Assembly: GCA_018697195.1 (NCBI GenBank)
Contig: CM031859.1
Span: 52,622,828 to 52,686,827 of the forward strand
Reading direction: 5' to 3'
Length of the DNA stretch: 64,000 nt
DNA from: Certhia americana
Lineage: Eukaryota; Chordata; Aves; Passeriformes; Certhiidae
Each line of letters opens with the position of its first letter. Position 1 is the first letter of the stretch. Made by a program: the position numbers and the translations under genes. Shown piece by piece: positions 24,673 to 36,000 of the stretch. The notes below the pieces were generated by a model. That model saw nothing but the letters and a program-made list of their open reading frames with translations, had not been told where the DNA came from and searched no databases.

Positions 24673-27549
24673 GGAGAAAACTTTAAAAATTGGATAGCAT
24701 TATAGATTGGACTATAGGGGGTTTTTTGCACCTGTAGAGAGAGGGAGGGATTCTCTCATTTTTGCTAGAGGAAATTCCAATTCTGCAGAAAGGAAATGAA
24801 AGTAAAGATACCTGAAAACAAGGGAATGTAGGTCTGGCTCTCATTACATTGTGTAAATCTTTAGGCCATTTGATTTTGTTTCAGAAATTATGATAAAGTC
24901 CACAATGTCAATGCATGCCCTTGCAATGAGCATGAGGAGATCCACCACTTCAGACATTCCAACTTTGAGAGGAGAATCAAATACAATAAGAAAAACCATC
25001 TTTATCCAGACTTGATGCAAGGAAGAAATAAACAGAACTTTTAGCTCCATAAATGATATTTGTCTTGACTTTAAGCTTATTTTTCAGTGGACATGAAGAA
25101 TAAGCATTTCTGTTCTTAAAAACATTAAATTCATTGAATGCTATGACTACTTCATTTCTGCTGGACATCTTTCTGTTGAGTTTTCCCCCAAATAGCATTC
25201 TTGACCTTTTTTTGTTATTTCTTGTATTCTGTTTTTCAATCAAGTCAACATTTTTAATGGCATTGGCATGCATCTCTGCTATTTGTTACTTTGCTATTTG
25301 TCACTATTGGTTACTATGCTCCCTAGGAAGAATATTTTTTACAAATGCAACTATATACTATTTTTTCTCAAAGTCGCCCAGTTCTTGCCATGACATTGCT
25401 TGACTTGCATATCAGTAAGTCCACAAAATATCTTAATTTCTAATTTCTCCATCAGATAACTATTCAAATTTCTGCAGTTCAGCGGGACACAAAGTGCCTA
25501 AGAGCTCTTTCTGGGATGCTGGCTTCTAGTAAGTAAAATGTGCTTGTCAATATTATGTTCTTGAGTTAACTTTCTATTAATTTTCACTGCTCGTGTTTTC
25601 AATCTCTGACGTCTCAAATCTTACTTTATACAACACTATTTCTTATTTTGACCTTTGTGGTACAGAAAGAAAAAATATTGAAGTGATGCAACCCTTCTCT
25701 CCAAGCTGATAGACTCTGATGGCCACACTGGCTTCTTTTTTTTAATCCAGAGATTATGAAGGAAGTTTTAAAAGTACAATGAAGGAACAAGGTTGATAAA
25801 AAATTATACTTATTACATGATAGAAATCAATTATCCATTTATTCTATTAATCACTCTTGCAGGGAAAAAAAAACAAACAAGAAAACAAAAAAGGTAATAT
25901 TAGGCTTTTCAATTCTTACTACAGTCAGTTTTGCCAAGACGATATGTCAGGAGGGATTGAAGGAAATAAGCCTCTGAGCAGGAAGAGTGAGGGAATGAAG
26001 GTCTATGTGTATGCCACACATACTGTTGTACTCCTTATGAGAATGAGGAAAACAAGCTCACAGTTACTGCAGCCATGTCCTTTCCCATGCTGGAAAAGCC
26101 ACCACATGGACTACCTAGACAAGGCCATGCCTGGTTTGACAGGGAGTGTCAGTGAGAGGAGATGCTGCCTGGGAAATATCTGCCAGCCATCCTTCTCCTT
26201 GATGGCAAAGGTCACCTTCCACCTCCAAAGAGTACAAGTGTCTTTCTTTATTTATATTGCATCTGGCAAGCCTGGTGAGAAGTTGAAATGGTGATTTTCC
26301 CAGGGCATGTTCCCTGGGCTCTGATAATCCTCCTACCTTTGAGTGGTTTCAAGGAGGTATCCCATGGAGCAGAATGGTGAGAAATTAAACAATAACAAAA
26401 CATCAGTGATGGTCTTTAGTTCAGAGATCTAATTAAGTTCAGTTGAAAGAAAACTGCTGGGTTGAAACTCTTAATTCACTCTGAAAATATTTTTGTCATT
26501 TATCATAGATTGATCAGAAAGTGGTTTAAGCCACTTCAAAGCAGTGATGAACAAACATCCTTTTCTTGAGCCAAAAGTGCTGATGGAGGAGGATGACTTC
26601 TTTGCAGAGCTGGAAATATAATTATTTAGGAATCCTTTTTAGTCAAAATGAGCTGAATTGACAACTTTAAATAGCATGTAGTTACTAACAGTATTTTACT
26701 GAGTGCATGCTTTTTTCTTTGCATGCCAGTTTTAAATAAAAATAAGAGTTCAGGCTTACACACGGATTATTCCCAAGCCTAAAGACCTTGAGTTCTCTGT
26801 TCCACAGCCTCACCACAGCTTTCTCAGATGTTCAGTACCTTCTGAAGGAAAAAGGGATTGGGAGCTCCATAAAGATCAATGACAAGTGCACAGCATCTTC
26901 AGTTGAGAAAGTGAATGGATTTATCTAAACACTGTATAAGGCATGAGCAAAAAGTCTACAAGAAAGGAGGAGGGAGGGAGGAGCAGCAGGGGATGGCAAG
27001 AAAACTCTGTCTTAAAGTCAAATATGTAGGGATAAATTAAAAATTGGCAAAAGTCAAACAGGTTCCTGAGAGTTGACAGGTCTTGACACCTAAGAATGTA
27101 AATTAAATTATGTATAGTATTCTTTGACAGTACAGAGAAAAAGCAAAATTAAATGGCGATGAAGTTTCTGTAAGGAAGTAAGAAGAATGTAAGAAAGTAC
27201 AATAAGAATGAAACTGAGATTAAAGATAATGGCTGTCCCAAAACTTCTCAACTCAATAGTCTGTCAGGATAATGACAGCAAAAGCCAGACTTGTCCTGAA
27301 AATCTGTGGATAAGACTACACTGTATTCAAGCGAGAAGCAAAGTTTTAGGGTTTGGTAAAATTGAATCAGGCAGAAAAGATAATCATCTGTCCCAGATAC
27401 TGAAATTATTTCCCTAAGAATTCAATAGTAAGTAATTACAATAATCTATCACCTCAAGCGATACCATATTACTAGAGAATGTCAACATAACATAAAAAAT
27501 ATCATTTGGAAAGAGAAAAACTGAAAAACTGGCAACTTTACACCAGTTA

Positions 27550-28450
27550 CTCTGAGCTTGACAGTGTGCAAGTCTTGTTTAAGAGCTTCAAAGGAAAGCA
27601 TATTTTGAGATGCGGTGGTAAATGAAACCTGAGAAAATATACAAGGCATTCTTTACCTTTACCAAAGTAAATATAGACTTTAATAATAAAATAACTTGAA
27701 TTAAGGAGCAGGGGCTGCAGGAGACCTGTCTTATGTGGCCTTTAGTATTGCATTTGATACTGAAAGGCATAAAGACTATAACTATATACAGAGCTAAACA
27801 AACAGGAGAGTGGGAAGAGTGCAAGTTTGTAAATGAGGGAAAGGCTTACCTGAAAAGAGACAGCAATACATTACACTGAGAAACCAACCAATGAATTATG
27901 GGAGTCTTCCTATTAAAATTTCTCTGGATTCTCTCCTACTAATGATCCTATTATTCGATATTTTCATTCATAACTTTGGCACAGAAAGAAGAATGTGAAA
28001 TTTACTGATATTATAAAATTAAGGATCTCAATTTAGGGAAAGTCTAGGATTATCTAGGCAAAATGGATTAATGGAAGGATTGAAATAATAAAAAATCATA
28101 CACAAGTGCATGAATTTAATAGACTTAATAACTACATTTTATGCTATAAGCCAGGGAGCTCATCAGTTTGAAATGACAGATACTAACTGGTCATAAGGCA
28201 ACCATCAAACACAGTATTGTACAGCAATAAAAAGGTATAGGCAGTTCTGTGTACATCTAGCTATATCAGGCTAGATAGCAGACTTTTAATATCACAGGGA
28301 TTGATCACACATTAAGTAAGATTATAGTGTCACTTCCAATCACTCATATTCAAGAAAGATGTAGTCAAATGTGGACAATCACAAGGAAAAGAGCAGAGTC
28401 TATTCAGCATGAGCAGCTAAGAAGCAACAATAAAATTCCTGTTTGTGAGT
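27550..28450 (+). mobile_element. ancient CR1-type LINE body with reverse transcriptase remnants
   Basis: The segment reads in the plus direction like a heavily mutated CR1-type open reading frame. Near 27953-27985 one frame gives FDIFIHNFGTE, matching the conserved palm-domain text FNIFINDL. Shortly after, near 27997-28014, the frame gives KFTDIIKL where CR1 elements have the catalytic box FADDTKL. Downstream, ACAGCAATAAAAAGGTATAG (28221-28240) and ATTCAAGAAAGATGTAGTCA (28350-28369) follow the usual order of CR1 3' coding text. The catalytic aspartates are partly lost, and stops and frameshifts are frequent, so the copy is inactive. The boundaries are approximate. Confidence 0.65.
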
Positions 28451-30159
28451 ACTCATGAGCATATATATCTTGGGTGGGAAAATCAATTTCATTTCACAGA
28501 AAATGTCAATACAAAAGAAATATGTAGAAACTTTCCACTGGCAACTGTAGGTAGAAAATTAGAAACTCATTTCTAAATTTCAGGAGGAGCATGGTTCCAG
28601 CACATCCATCAAGTAGGACAAACAGCCTAATCTTTAAAATGCTCAGTATGTTTATGAAGTGGATTAAAGACAGTGGCTTTTTTATAAGCCTCAAGGTAGC
28701 ACTCAGAGAGATAGAAAGTTCTCTTCAACCTGGCATCCTTATGTGTTGTGTTTCTACACCAGGGTATAAGGAACAATGGAGAGTGGCTACATTAGATATA
28801 TAAAGAATAAATTACGCTAAGGACACATTAAGCTCCTAAAAAAAATTAATTCAAGAACTTCAGAAGTCAACAACATCATGTCTGTGTATCCCAATATGAA
28901 AATTGTTTCAAATCAAACGAATCGTTCACAAGTATACCTTTGGCTTGACAGGAGAGGAGGGCCTGGTAAGAATAAAAGACCAGCCAATATCCATGCAGAC
29001 CATTTCTATGCTACTGCAAGAGCATAAGGAGCCATTAAAAAATACCTGTGCTCTATAGCCTCACCTGCAGCACTCAGCAGAGCCCTGGTCCTTTACTTGA
29101 CCATCAGAGATGACCACACTAGTATCAAGCCCAGAAATCATCATAGTTCCCTGGGATGCTCTAAGAGAAACATGAAACTTCTGAAGAAATTTCACAGGGA
29201 AACTCTTTTCCCTAGTATGGTAGTCAGGGATGCTGAACCAAGAAGAGGTTCAGACTGTGTTTTTGTAACAGCAGCTTCAGACTTTGTTGGACCTCTAAAC
29301 ACGAGGTAGCTGTGTTCCTTCCTCTGCATCTTCATCCTCTCAGGAGAGATGATAAGGAAAAATTCTCCTTCCTCAAGATGACCATGCACCACCACATGCT
29401 AAGGTGGAGTAGCATCAGTACAGAGTCTTATCCAAACTTCTTGAAGTGAAGCTCCGTTAACAAAAATGTGCCATGCCAGTTAGGAACATTGCTCAGGCAG
29501 GATTCAGTCCATCAGCCACATCTTAAACCATTCAGACCCAAAACCATGCATTTTTAAGAAGGAGATCATTAAGTTCACGTACATTCCAAAGCTGCCCAAC
29601 CTAAGTGAGACCTTTTAGTGAGTGTTAAGACGTCGGAATCTTAGGGATGAAGTAAGATGTAACTCACAGTTCAGCAGAATTTTTTTTTAATTTGCTGGAC
29701 AACTTTTTAAGATATAAATATTTCATATAAAGAGCAGGGGTTTCATGACAGCTTCAGAATAGTCTTATTGTTACTGCTTCAACTAAAAACCTTATTGTAT
29801 TTCATGTGACCACTTTCAGAGACAGGTTGTGAAAATTTAAAATAATTAATTAAAAATATTTGAACTTCCAAAATAGCATTCCAAGCCTGGGACAGTGCTT
29901 TTCCACATGTGTAGCTTAAGAATTTGCACTTCCTAAAATAAACTGCACCAGTTAAGCTTCAGTTTCAATTTCTGCAATACAATTTACTGTGGAAATCTCC
30001 TTGGCAGAATTGAATGTTCTCTCTCCTCATGAATGTCTTGCATTCATAAGTCTACATCTTTGTCTTCAGTTTGCTTATGTTGCCTGGTGGTGTGGTGGTG
30101 TCATTGCAAACTGCTCTATCTGCTGCCATCTCCTTTGTTGTTCTCAAGAATCACTGCTC

Positions 30160-30180
30160 TTTTTTTTTTTTTTTTTTTTT
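30160..30180. repeat. poly-T tract
   Basis: Twenty-one consecutive T. If transcribed from the minus strand it would be poly-A. Confidence 0.9.
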
Positions 30181-31222
30181 AGGTGCACTGCTTTGCTCTC
30201 ACTTGGTGCACAATCTTATACAGAGATAATTGCATTAAGTATATTTAAACAAAAGCATCTTGCCTTGCTGAAGAACCCAAATTAGTATTTTTACAATTAG
30301 TTTCTTGGCTGATCCATTCCTATTCAGTGAGCCTGCCTTTTGTCTGACTGAAACTAATCAGAAGTTTATGACTCAGCAGAATGAGGTTTAAATGGTACAG
30401 AACCATCCTCTATGAGGGTTAATTAGCTGAAGTATAAGAGACAAGTACTGCTACGTGATTTCTTCTAGCATCATGAGCATCACATATTAGCATATTTACT
30501 TCTGATTTTCAGAAAGGGGACTTTTTTGGGGAACAGTTGTATAGTGCCCAAGGTTTTAATATTCCTGTAGCTTCAGGGTACTGTGTTTTGCAAGGTGTCA
30601 AATTCAAAGACAAGTTCCAATTATGTCTACATTTCTGCTAACTGTGCAACTCCTAAAGTGGTTTGAATTAATTATCTACTTCTCAGTAAGATCTGAATTA
30701 AGGGCATAGTTACTACTCTCTAAGGATCTGATTATAGTAATTGTTTGGGCTGCCCAGTGTACTATTGTACTGTCATAGTCTAATCTTGTCACAAACTCTA
30801 TTCTTAGAAATTTATGAAGTACAATTTTTAATATTTAAATATATTTTTCTTAATACATATTAGCATACTATTTAGACACTTAACTGTGGCAGAACCTTAA
30901 AACTAAATTCATGGATTGGGACTCAATAGTTAAGAATTTACACAGAATAAAGGAGTTACAACTTCCCCTTAGCATTTCTGCCTAGGGTGAGAAAAAGGCA
31001 TAATGCTGATGAAAAACATTTTTCCCATCCCACCAGTTACCTAATTATTCTTAACTCAGTCTGAAAGCTAGTTTTTTGGGGAGTTTCTTGCTGTTAATTG
31101 TTTTTCAGCTACTTCCATTCTCCAAAGAACATAACTTTTTTGCTTTGCTGAATTCATTTAGCTGTCTGCACTAATTGCAGTTTCCTAATTCCCTTCATAT
31201 TATAAAGCCTTTGAGGATGAGA

Positions 31223-31247
31223 TTTTTTTTTTTTTTTTTTTTTTTTT
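31223..31247. repeat. poly-T tract
   Basis: Twenty-five consecutive T about 900 bp left of the second CpG island. Confidence 0.9.
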
Positions 31248-31872
31248 AGTCTGATGTTTATAAAGGAAATAGAGCCATGAAGCCCTGGTTCAAAATAAGC
31301 AGCAATATCAATATTCCTTTAAACAAATAACCACTGTTAGAGGAGAACAACAGAAGAGAGGCAGGAGTAAGGAATTGGCAGGGTTTTTTCCTTCTTGACT
31401 TCCTTCTCTATTTTCCAAGCAAAGAAACACAGTATAAAACCACACAAATTTATAAAATTAGAGCTGTGATTTTTGTCAGACTTACAGAATAAGTTTAACA
31501 ATTGTAGCAGTTAAATCAGTGAAAAAAAAGAACAGGTAAAACTGGTGATATTGCATACTTCTCTCATGCAATTAATGTCAAAGTATTGTTATTTCAATAA
31601 TTGTTTAAAAATATCTACAGACCAGAGGTATTCTAGCAATCAAGACTTAAATCATACCAATAAAAAGTTGCAGTACAATTGATTGCCTTTTTTTCCCACT
31701 CATTCCTATGGCTAACTTGAAAAAATTTAGGTAATGAAATCAACTCTCAGAGCAGCCGTATGTGAAAATGCTACACTAAAATATCATTATGTTCAGAAGT
31801 TAAATTTCTGTTTGCTATTCTTGATACACATTATTTAAGTTTTCGATCAACTCTTTTGAGGTACATTGAGTG

Positions 31873-31928
31873 TTCATACACAGGGGAGAAACAGTGGGAG
31901 AAACAGATTCATACACAGGGGAGAAACA
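31873..31928. repeat. 35-bp tandem duplication (about 1.6 copies)
   Basis: TTCATACACAGGGGAGAAAC begins at 31873 and again at 31908, giving a 35-bp period with an identical shared part. The identity suggests a recent event. Confidence 0.85.
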
Positions 31929-32149
31929 AAACACAAGTGGAACATCACCAGGAGTGGGCACTTTTTGGCTTTCCCTCCACTCAGTGCAAAAGCATTTGTA
32001 TTTGCCGGCTAGATTCTAATTAGAATAGATGATACTGGGAAAAACGGCTTAGTAATGCGTCCTGACAGAAGCCGTATAAAAAAAAAAGACTAAATGTACA
32101 ATTTGTCTAATCCACGTTAGTATAATTACACTACACAGCACTGTCGGGA

Positions 32150-33060
32150 CGCCGACTTTTCAGACTTTAGACTGATAACGGGAGTTTTCCACGAGCGCGC
32201 CTCGCTGTCCCGCGGTGCCGCAAGACGCTCTTCGGGAGCGGCTGGGAAGAGCCGGGCGCGGAGCGGAGCGGGGAGCGCCGGCCGGGGCAGGACACACTCC
32301 CACCCACGGTGACAGCCCTGCCACCGCCACTCGCTCCCGCACCGCGCCGCCGCTCCTTCCTGGGGGTCGCCACCGGCGGGAGGATCAGCGCGGCGGCCGC
32401 GCTCTCCCGCCCTTACCTCAGGTGCAGGTAGTGCACCAGCTTCGTCACCACGGTCACCATCTTCCCGGGTCACCTTCCCCGCCGCTGCCTCGGGGCCGGG
32501 AAGGACGTGCGATGAGAAGGGAGCCTCTACCCGGGGACTCCTCCGGCAGCGGCTGCTCGCTGATGCTGCAGCACCGCTCTCGGCCCCTCGGGCGGCAGCG
32601 GCTTCGCCCCTCGGCCGTGTCCTGCCCGCACCGCCGCCGCTGCGGACACTCGGCCACCGCCGCACCGCCCGGGCAGGGGCGGGGCCGGGGCCCCCCCGCG
32701 GGACCGTCCGACCTCACCCCGTGCTCCGGCTGCCCGCCCGGGGCAGTGCCGCACCGGCGGGGTCGGGCGGAGGGGCGGGCGCTGAGCGGCGGCCGGGCCG
32801 CCACCCCGGCGCATCTTCGCCAGCGGGAGCGTGGGGAGTCCCTGCCGTCGGGGCGGCCCCCGCCCGATCCCCTCCGCTCAGCGCCCGGCGGCGGCGGGGC
32901 CACCGTGACGGGGCAGCGGTCGGGACGGGGCAGAGGGAAGGGGAGGGTACGGGAGCACGGGCGGGGAGGTGCGGCGTGGGTGCCCTACGGGAGGGGGGAT
33001 CCGGTCCCGTCCCAGCGTAAGACACGGCTGAGACCGGCACGGTGCCTCTCTCAAACGTTG
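32150..33060 (-). promoter_or_regulatory. second CpG island, likely promoter
   Basis: A sharp block of GC-rich, CpG-rich sequence about 0.9 kb long stands in otherwise AT-rich DNA, about 24 kb upstream of ARHGAP18 exon 1 and about 9 kb beyond the 3' end of TMEM244. It contains GC-box motifs such as GGGGCGGGG at 32676-32684. The only plausible coding exon within it is on the minus strand (32417-32460), which makes 32461 to about 33000 its upstream region. Long open frames on both strands here (for example 294 codons plus, 32215-33099) are low-complexity Arg/Gly/Pro/Ala products of composition. Activity in either direction cannot be excluded. Confidence 0.75.
32417..32460 (-). CDS. candidate alternative first coding exon, possibly of ARHGAP18
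   Basis: An ATG at 32460 in good context (A at -3, G at +4) starts a 44-nt coding segment, MVTVVTKLVHYLHL plus two bases. It ends at 32417 before a strong donor (CTGAG then GTAAGG). Without splicing the frame stops at once (AGG TAA), so coding depends on using that donor. The phase left by the donor is 2, the same as ARHGAP18 exon 1 at 8520, the gene lies downstream on the same strand, and a CpG island surrounds it. I infer an alternative ARHGAP18 promoter that would replace the MSW N-terminus by a short hydrophobic, possibly helical one. Phase agreement alone has a one-in-three chance. A separate gene or a long non-coding RNA start is the main alternative. I do not recognise the peptide. Confidence 0.45.
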
Positions 33061-36000
33061 CTCAGTGGGGAAGAGTTAAACGAGGGGCAAGGGAGGTGAT
33101 TGATGGCCGGGGCAACCTGCCTCACCTTAGGAAACAGATGTCTGCGCTCCCTTCAGCTCAGCAGGGCACGGGGAAGGAGAGGGGGTTTGGTTATGGCGTG
33201 TGAGCGTTTACTCAGGAGGATTTGTCATAGTTCTTCAATCTACCAGTAAGAACCAAAAGGCCTGAAGCAGAAGGCAGCCAAATTCAGGCTGGGAGCAATA
33301 AAACATCATTGGTGTTACCATAAGGGTCCTGAAACACTGATATTACCTATATAAAGCACTACTGGGTCTTGGATCTCTTGAAATTTCATCTTTACAGTGA
33401 ATGACCTCCTCATATAAACCACATGCAAGTAATTTCTGTATCTGTTTAATTTGTGTTGTGGAGAAGATTCTGGGGTCTTTATTTCTTTTATTTCTGTGAA
33501 GATGAGCCTAAATGATCACAGAACAAGTGATTAGAACAGCAGATCTACATTTTCAAATATATGAATATTAATTACTTAGTTTCTGATGCACTCCGAATTA
33601 AAAGTATCCCTTCAGCCTTATTCTCCCCTTCTTGTGCATCCACTGTGGGCACTGAAAAAGACAAGACTCTTGAAAAAGTTTTATATGTTAAGTGTAACTC
33701 AAAGATGTTCATAAGGCACATGTTTACCTTCTATGAAGAAAGCTTCCACATGAAACTGTATTTCGTATTTTCTGACTCAAAATGCTTGATTAAATTACTT
33801 ACTCTAAAGAAGGATTTCACTTTGTAGATAACATTCAAACTACTGAAGCTCATAAACAAAGATAAGCTACAGTACATGAAATGTTTCCAGCCCACCTGGA
33901 AGTATTTGGGGTCTGTGGACAACTTAGAAGTAAACTTAGTACCACGAAGATACACGTTTGCTATAAATTCAAATGTTTGCTATAAATTAGAAATTTGTAC
34001 CTGTAACCTATTATTGATTCATATATATATGTATATGTATATACATACATATGCATATGAATTCACCATATTTACATATATATATATGTATATGTATATA
34101 TATATTTATATGTATATATCTTGAAGCAAGCTGGCTACAGTAAATTTTATACTTGGATATTTTTGTCTCATTGTATATATGTTTTTATATCCCGCTTCCT
34201 CAAGTTTGTTGTTTCATCAATGCCATTATTTTGCTCTCCATAAATTCTTCCTGTACTTCCTGTACTTCTCAGCTCATGTCAGTTAGAACTCCAAAATATT
34301 TGCTCTTCACTTGTAAACTTGTTCTCATCCTCTGTGCTGCTCTCTACAGCATTTACAGCAGAGTAGAGCAGAGATAGTGTTTCATCTCTAGCAGCTTTAG
34401 CATGGTTGGCTTTTATTTTTGGACTTAATGATCTCCCTTCCATATTTCTTCTTAAAATTATCTCTCAGTTGTGTTCCTCAAGTAATGTTTACTTGCCAAT
34501 TCCATGCTTGTATTTATCCATGTAACAATTTTTTCTTTCATAAAGATCAACAATCTGATGTGGCTTAAAAATTCTATTAAAATTCTAACTGTTTGTTCCC
34601 TAAAACGTTTAAATCATCTTGTTAAATTAAAAATTAATCTCAGATAGTAGATTTTTTTCCTTTTTTTTCCCCTGCAGTAATTGAAACTTTCCATGCAAAA
34701 AAAAAATGTGGAAAGTAGGTTTTACAATTTCTAAAAAGACCTTCCAAAATGTTTGAAATAAAACATATACTTCAGGAGTTTTACTTCAGTATTGCTTCAC
34801 TTTATTCCATTTTTTTACTTAATTTTTTTTTTCTTTTTGCACCATGTTCAGATATATTTCAGTAATCAAGAGGGCTACACATGTATTTTGATTATTTTCT
34901 GTCAGACCATTTCTACAGAAAGAACTTTTGGATTTTGAGTAATCTGCATTTTCTAGCTGAAAGCTATCCATCAGAAAAATTTAAATAATTCAAAGGACTA
35001 AAAATTTAGCCCAATATTTTCACCATACTAAGGATGAAAGCAAAGCCTTTCAGCATAAAGTATTTGGTCACCCATGATGGACAAGTGAGGCATAAGCTCT
35101 TGGAAGGGGGAAATAAATTCCTAATCCTATTAGCTAATAGATGGCTTATTCCTAGCTGATCATTATATGTTCTTTTTACAGTAACTAGCTGGTTTAATAC
35201 AATTCTTACATTTTCCACTTGCAATCCTCATTGGGATGTGTACAAATTGGCAAACCTCAGCGTGCCAGAGAGAAGAGCAGTGTATTAGGTGTAATTATGG
35301 GTAAAGAATCTGAAAAAGAGCTAACACCTTTTGAAGTCAGAGCTTTGCCTGCAGAGGAAATCCTTGGGAAAGGATTCTAGTAAGCTCCATGGAATGAAGA
35401 GGTACAATCCATATAGATATAGACTCCATCAAAATGCATTTTGAGTGAGAAGAGTTCACTGACTCTAAAATGTATCAGGTGATTATGATGAAGTGTCAGG
35501 AGAATATAGGAGCTCTCAGATGTCTTGAGCATATCTTATTCTGATGCATAAAAGCATCCAGTTCCACCTAGAGTATGAAGTGTTCATAATTTAACACAAT
35601 CTGCAGGCAGAACTTCAGAGAAGAGGCAAAAGGAGATTCTAGGGACAAAACTGAGTTGCATTTGTTAGCCTGAGACAATTTGCCATTGTGAGGCTGGTGT
35701 ACTACAGCAGCAATTGTCATTATGAGCCCTAGAATTTATGTGAGACATAGTTTGGATAATTTTGAATTTTTTTTAATGAAGAAAGCAGAGTTGAGAACAG
35801 AAATGCACCATGAACATAACATCAGCAAGGTTCTCTCTGCAGGCTCAGGAGGACCATTTGTGATTGCAGTAGAATCCAAAATGCGTGGCATTTGTACTAT
35901 TGGTATAATATAATAATCTTTTAGACACATAATCTAATAAAAGCAGCAAAATTTAATGTTTTGTGTTCGGTATCTTCATCAGATGATCTGTATCATGGAC

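Larger units (their letters stand above)
18081..27549. other. non-coding stretch, no gene seen
   Basis: AT-rich sequence with low-complexity tracts (25 A at 18993-19017 followed by A/C-rich text) and short tandem duplications near 18.57 and 24.63 kb. A minus-strand stretch near 20.87-21.01 kb (CTGGAGCAGGCCAACTTGTG in reverse complement) has the look of an old LINE scrap, but I cannot assign it. No exon is supported. Confidence 0.55.
28451..32149. other. non-coding stretch left of the second CpG island
   Basis: AT-rich sequence with poly-T tracts at 30160-30180 and 31223-31247 and a 35-bp tandem duplication at 31873. I see no exon. If the candidate exon at 32417-32460 is used, this is the start of its intron. 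Confidence 0.6.

Noticed and set aside
25857..26294. 145-codon plus-strand open frame
   Set aside because: No family resemblance and no splice or promoter context. In 64 kb a few frames of this size are expected by chance.
32126..32665. 179-codon minus-strand open frame in the second CpG island
   Set aside because: Composition artefact in a different frame from the candidate exon at 32460, with no recognisable domain.
32215..33099. 294-codon plus-strand open frame in the second CpG island
   Set aside because: It is Arg/Gly/Pro/Ala-rich low-complexity translation of GC-rich DNA, with similarly long frames on the opposite strand. It has no recognisable domain.
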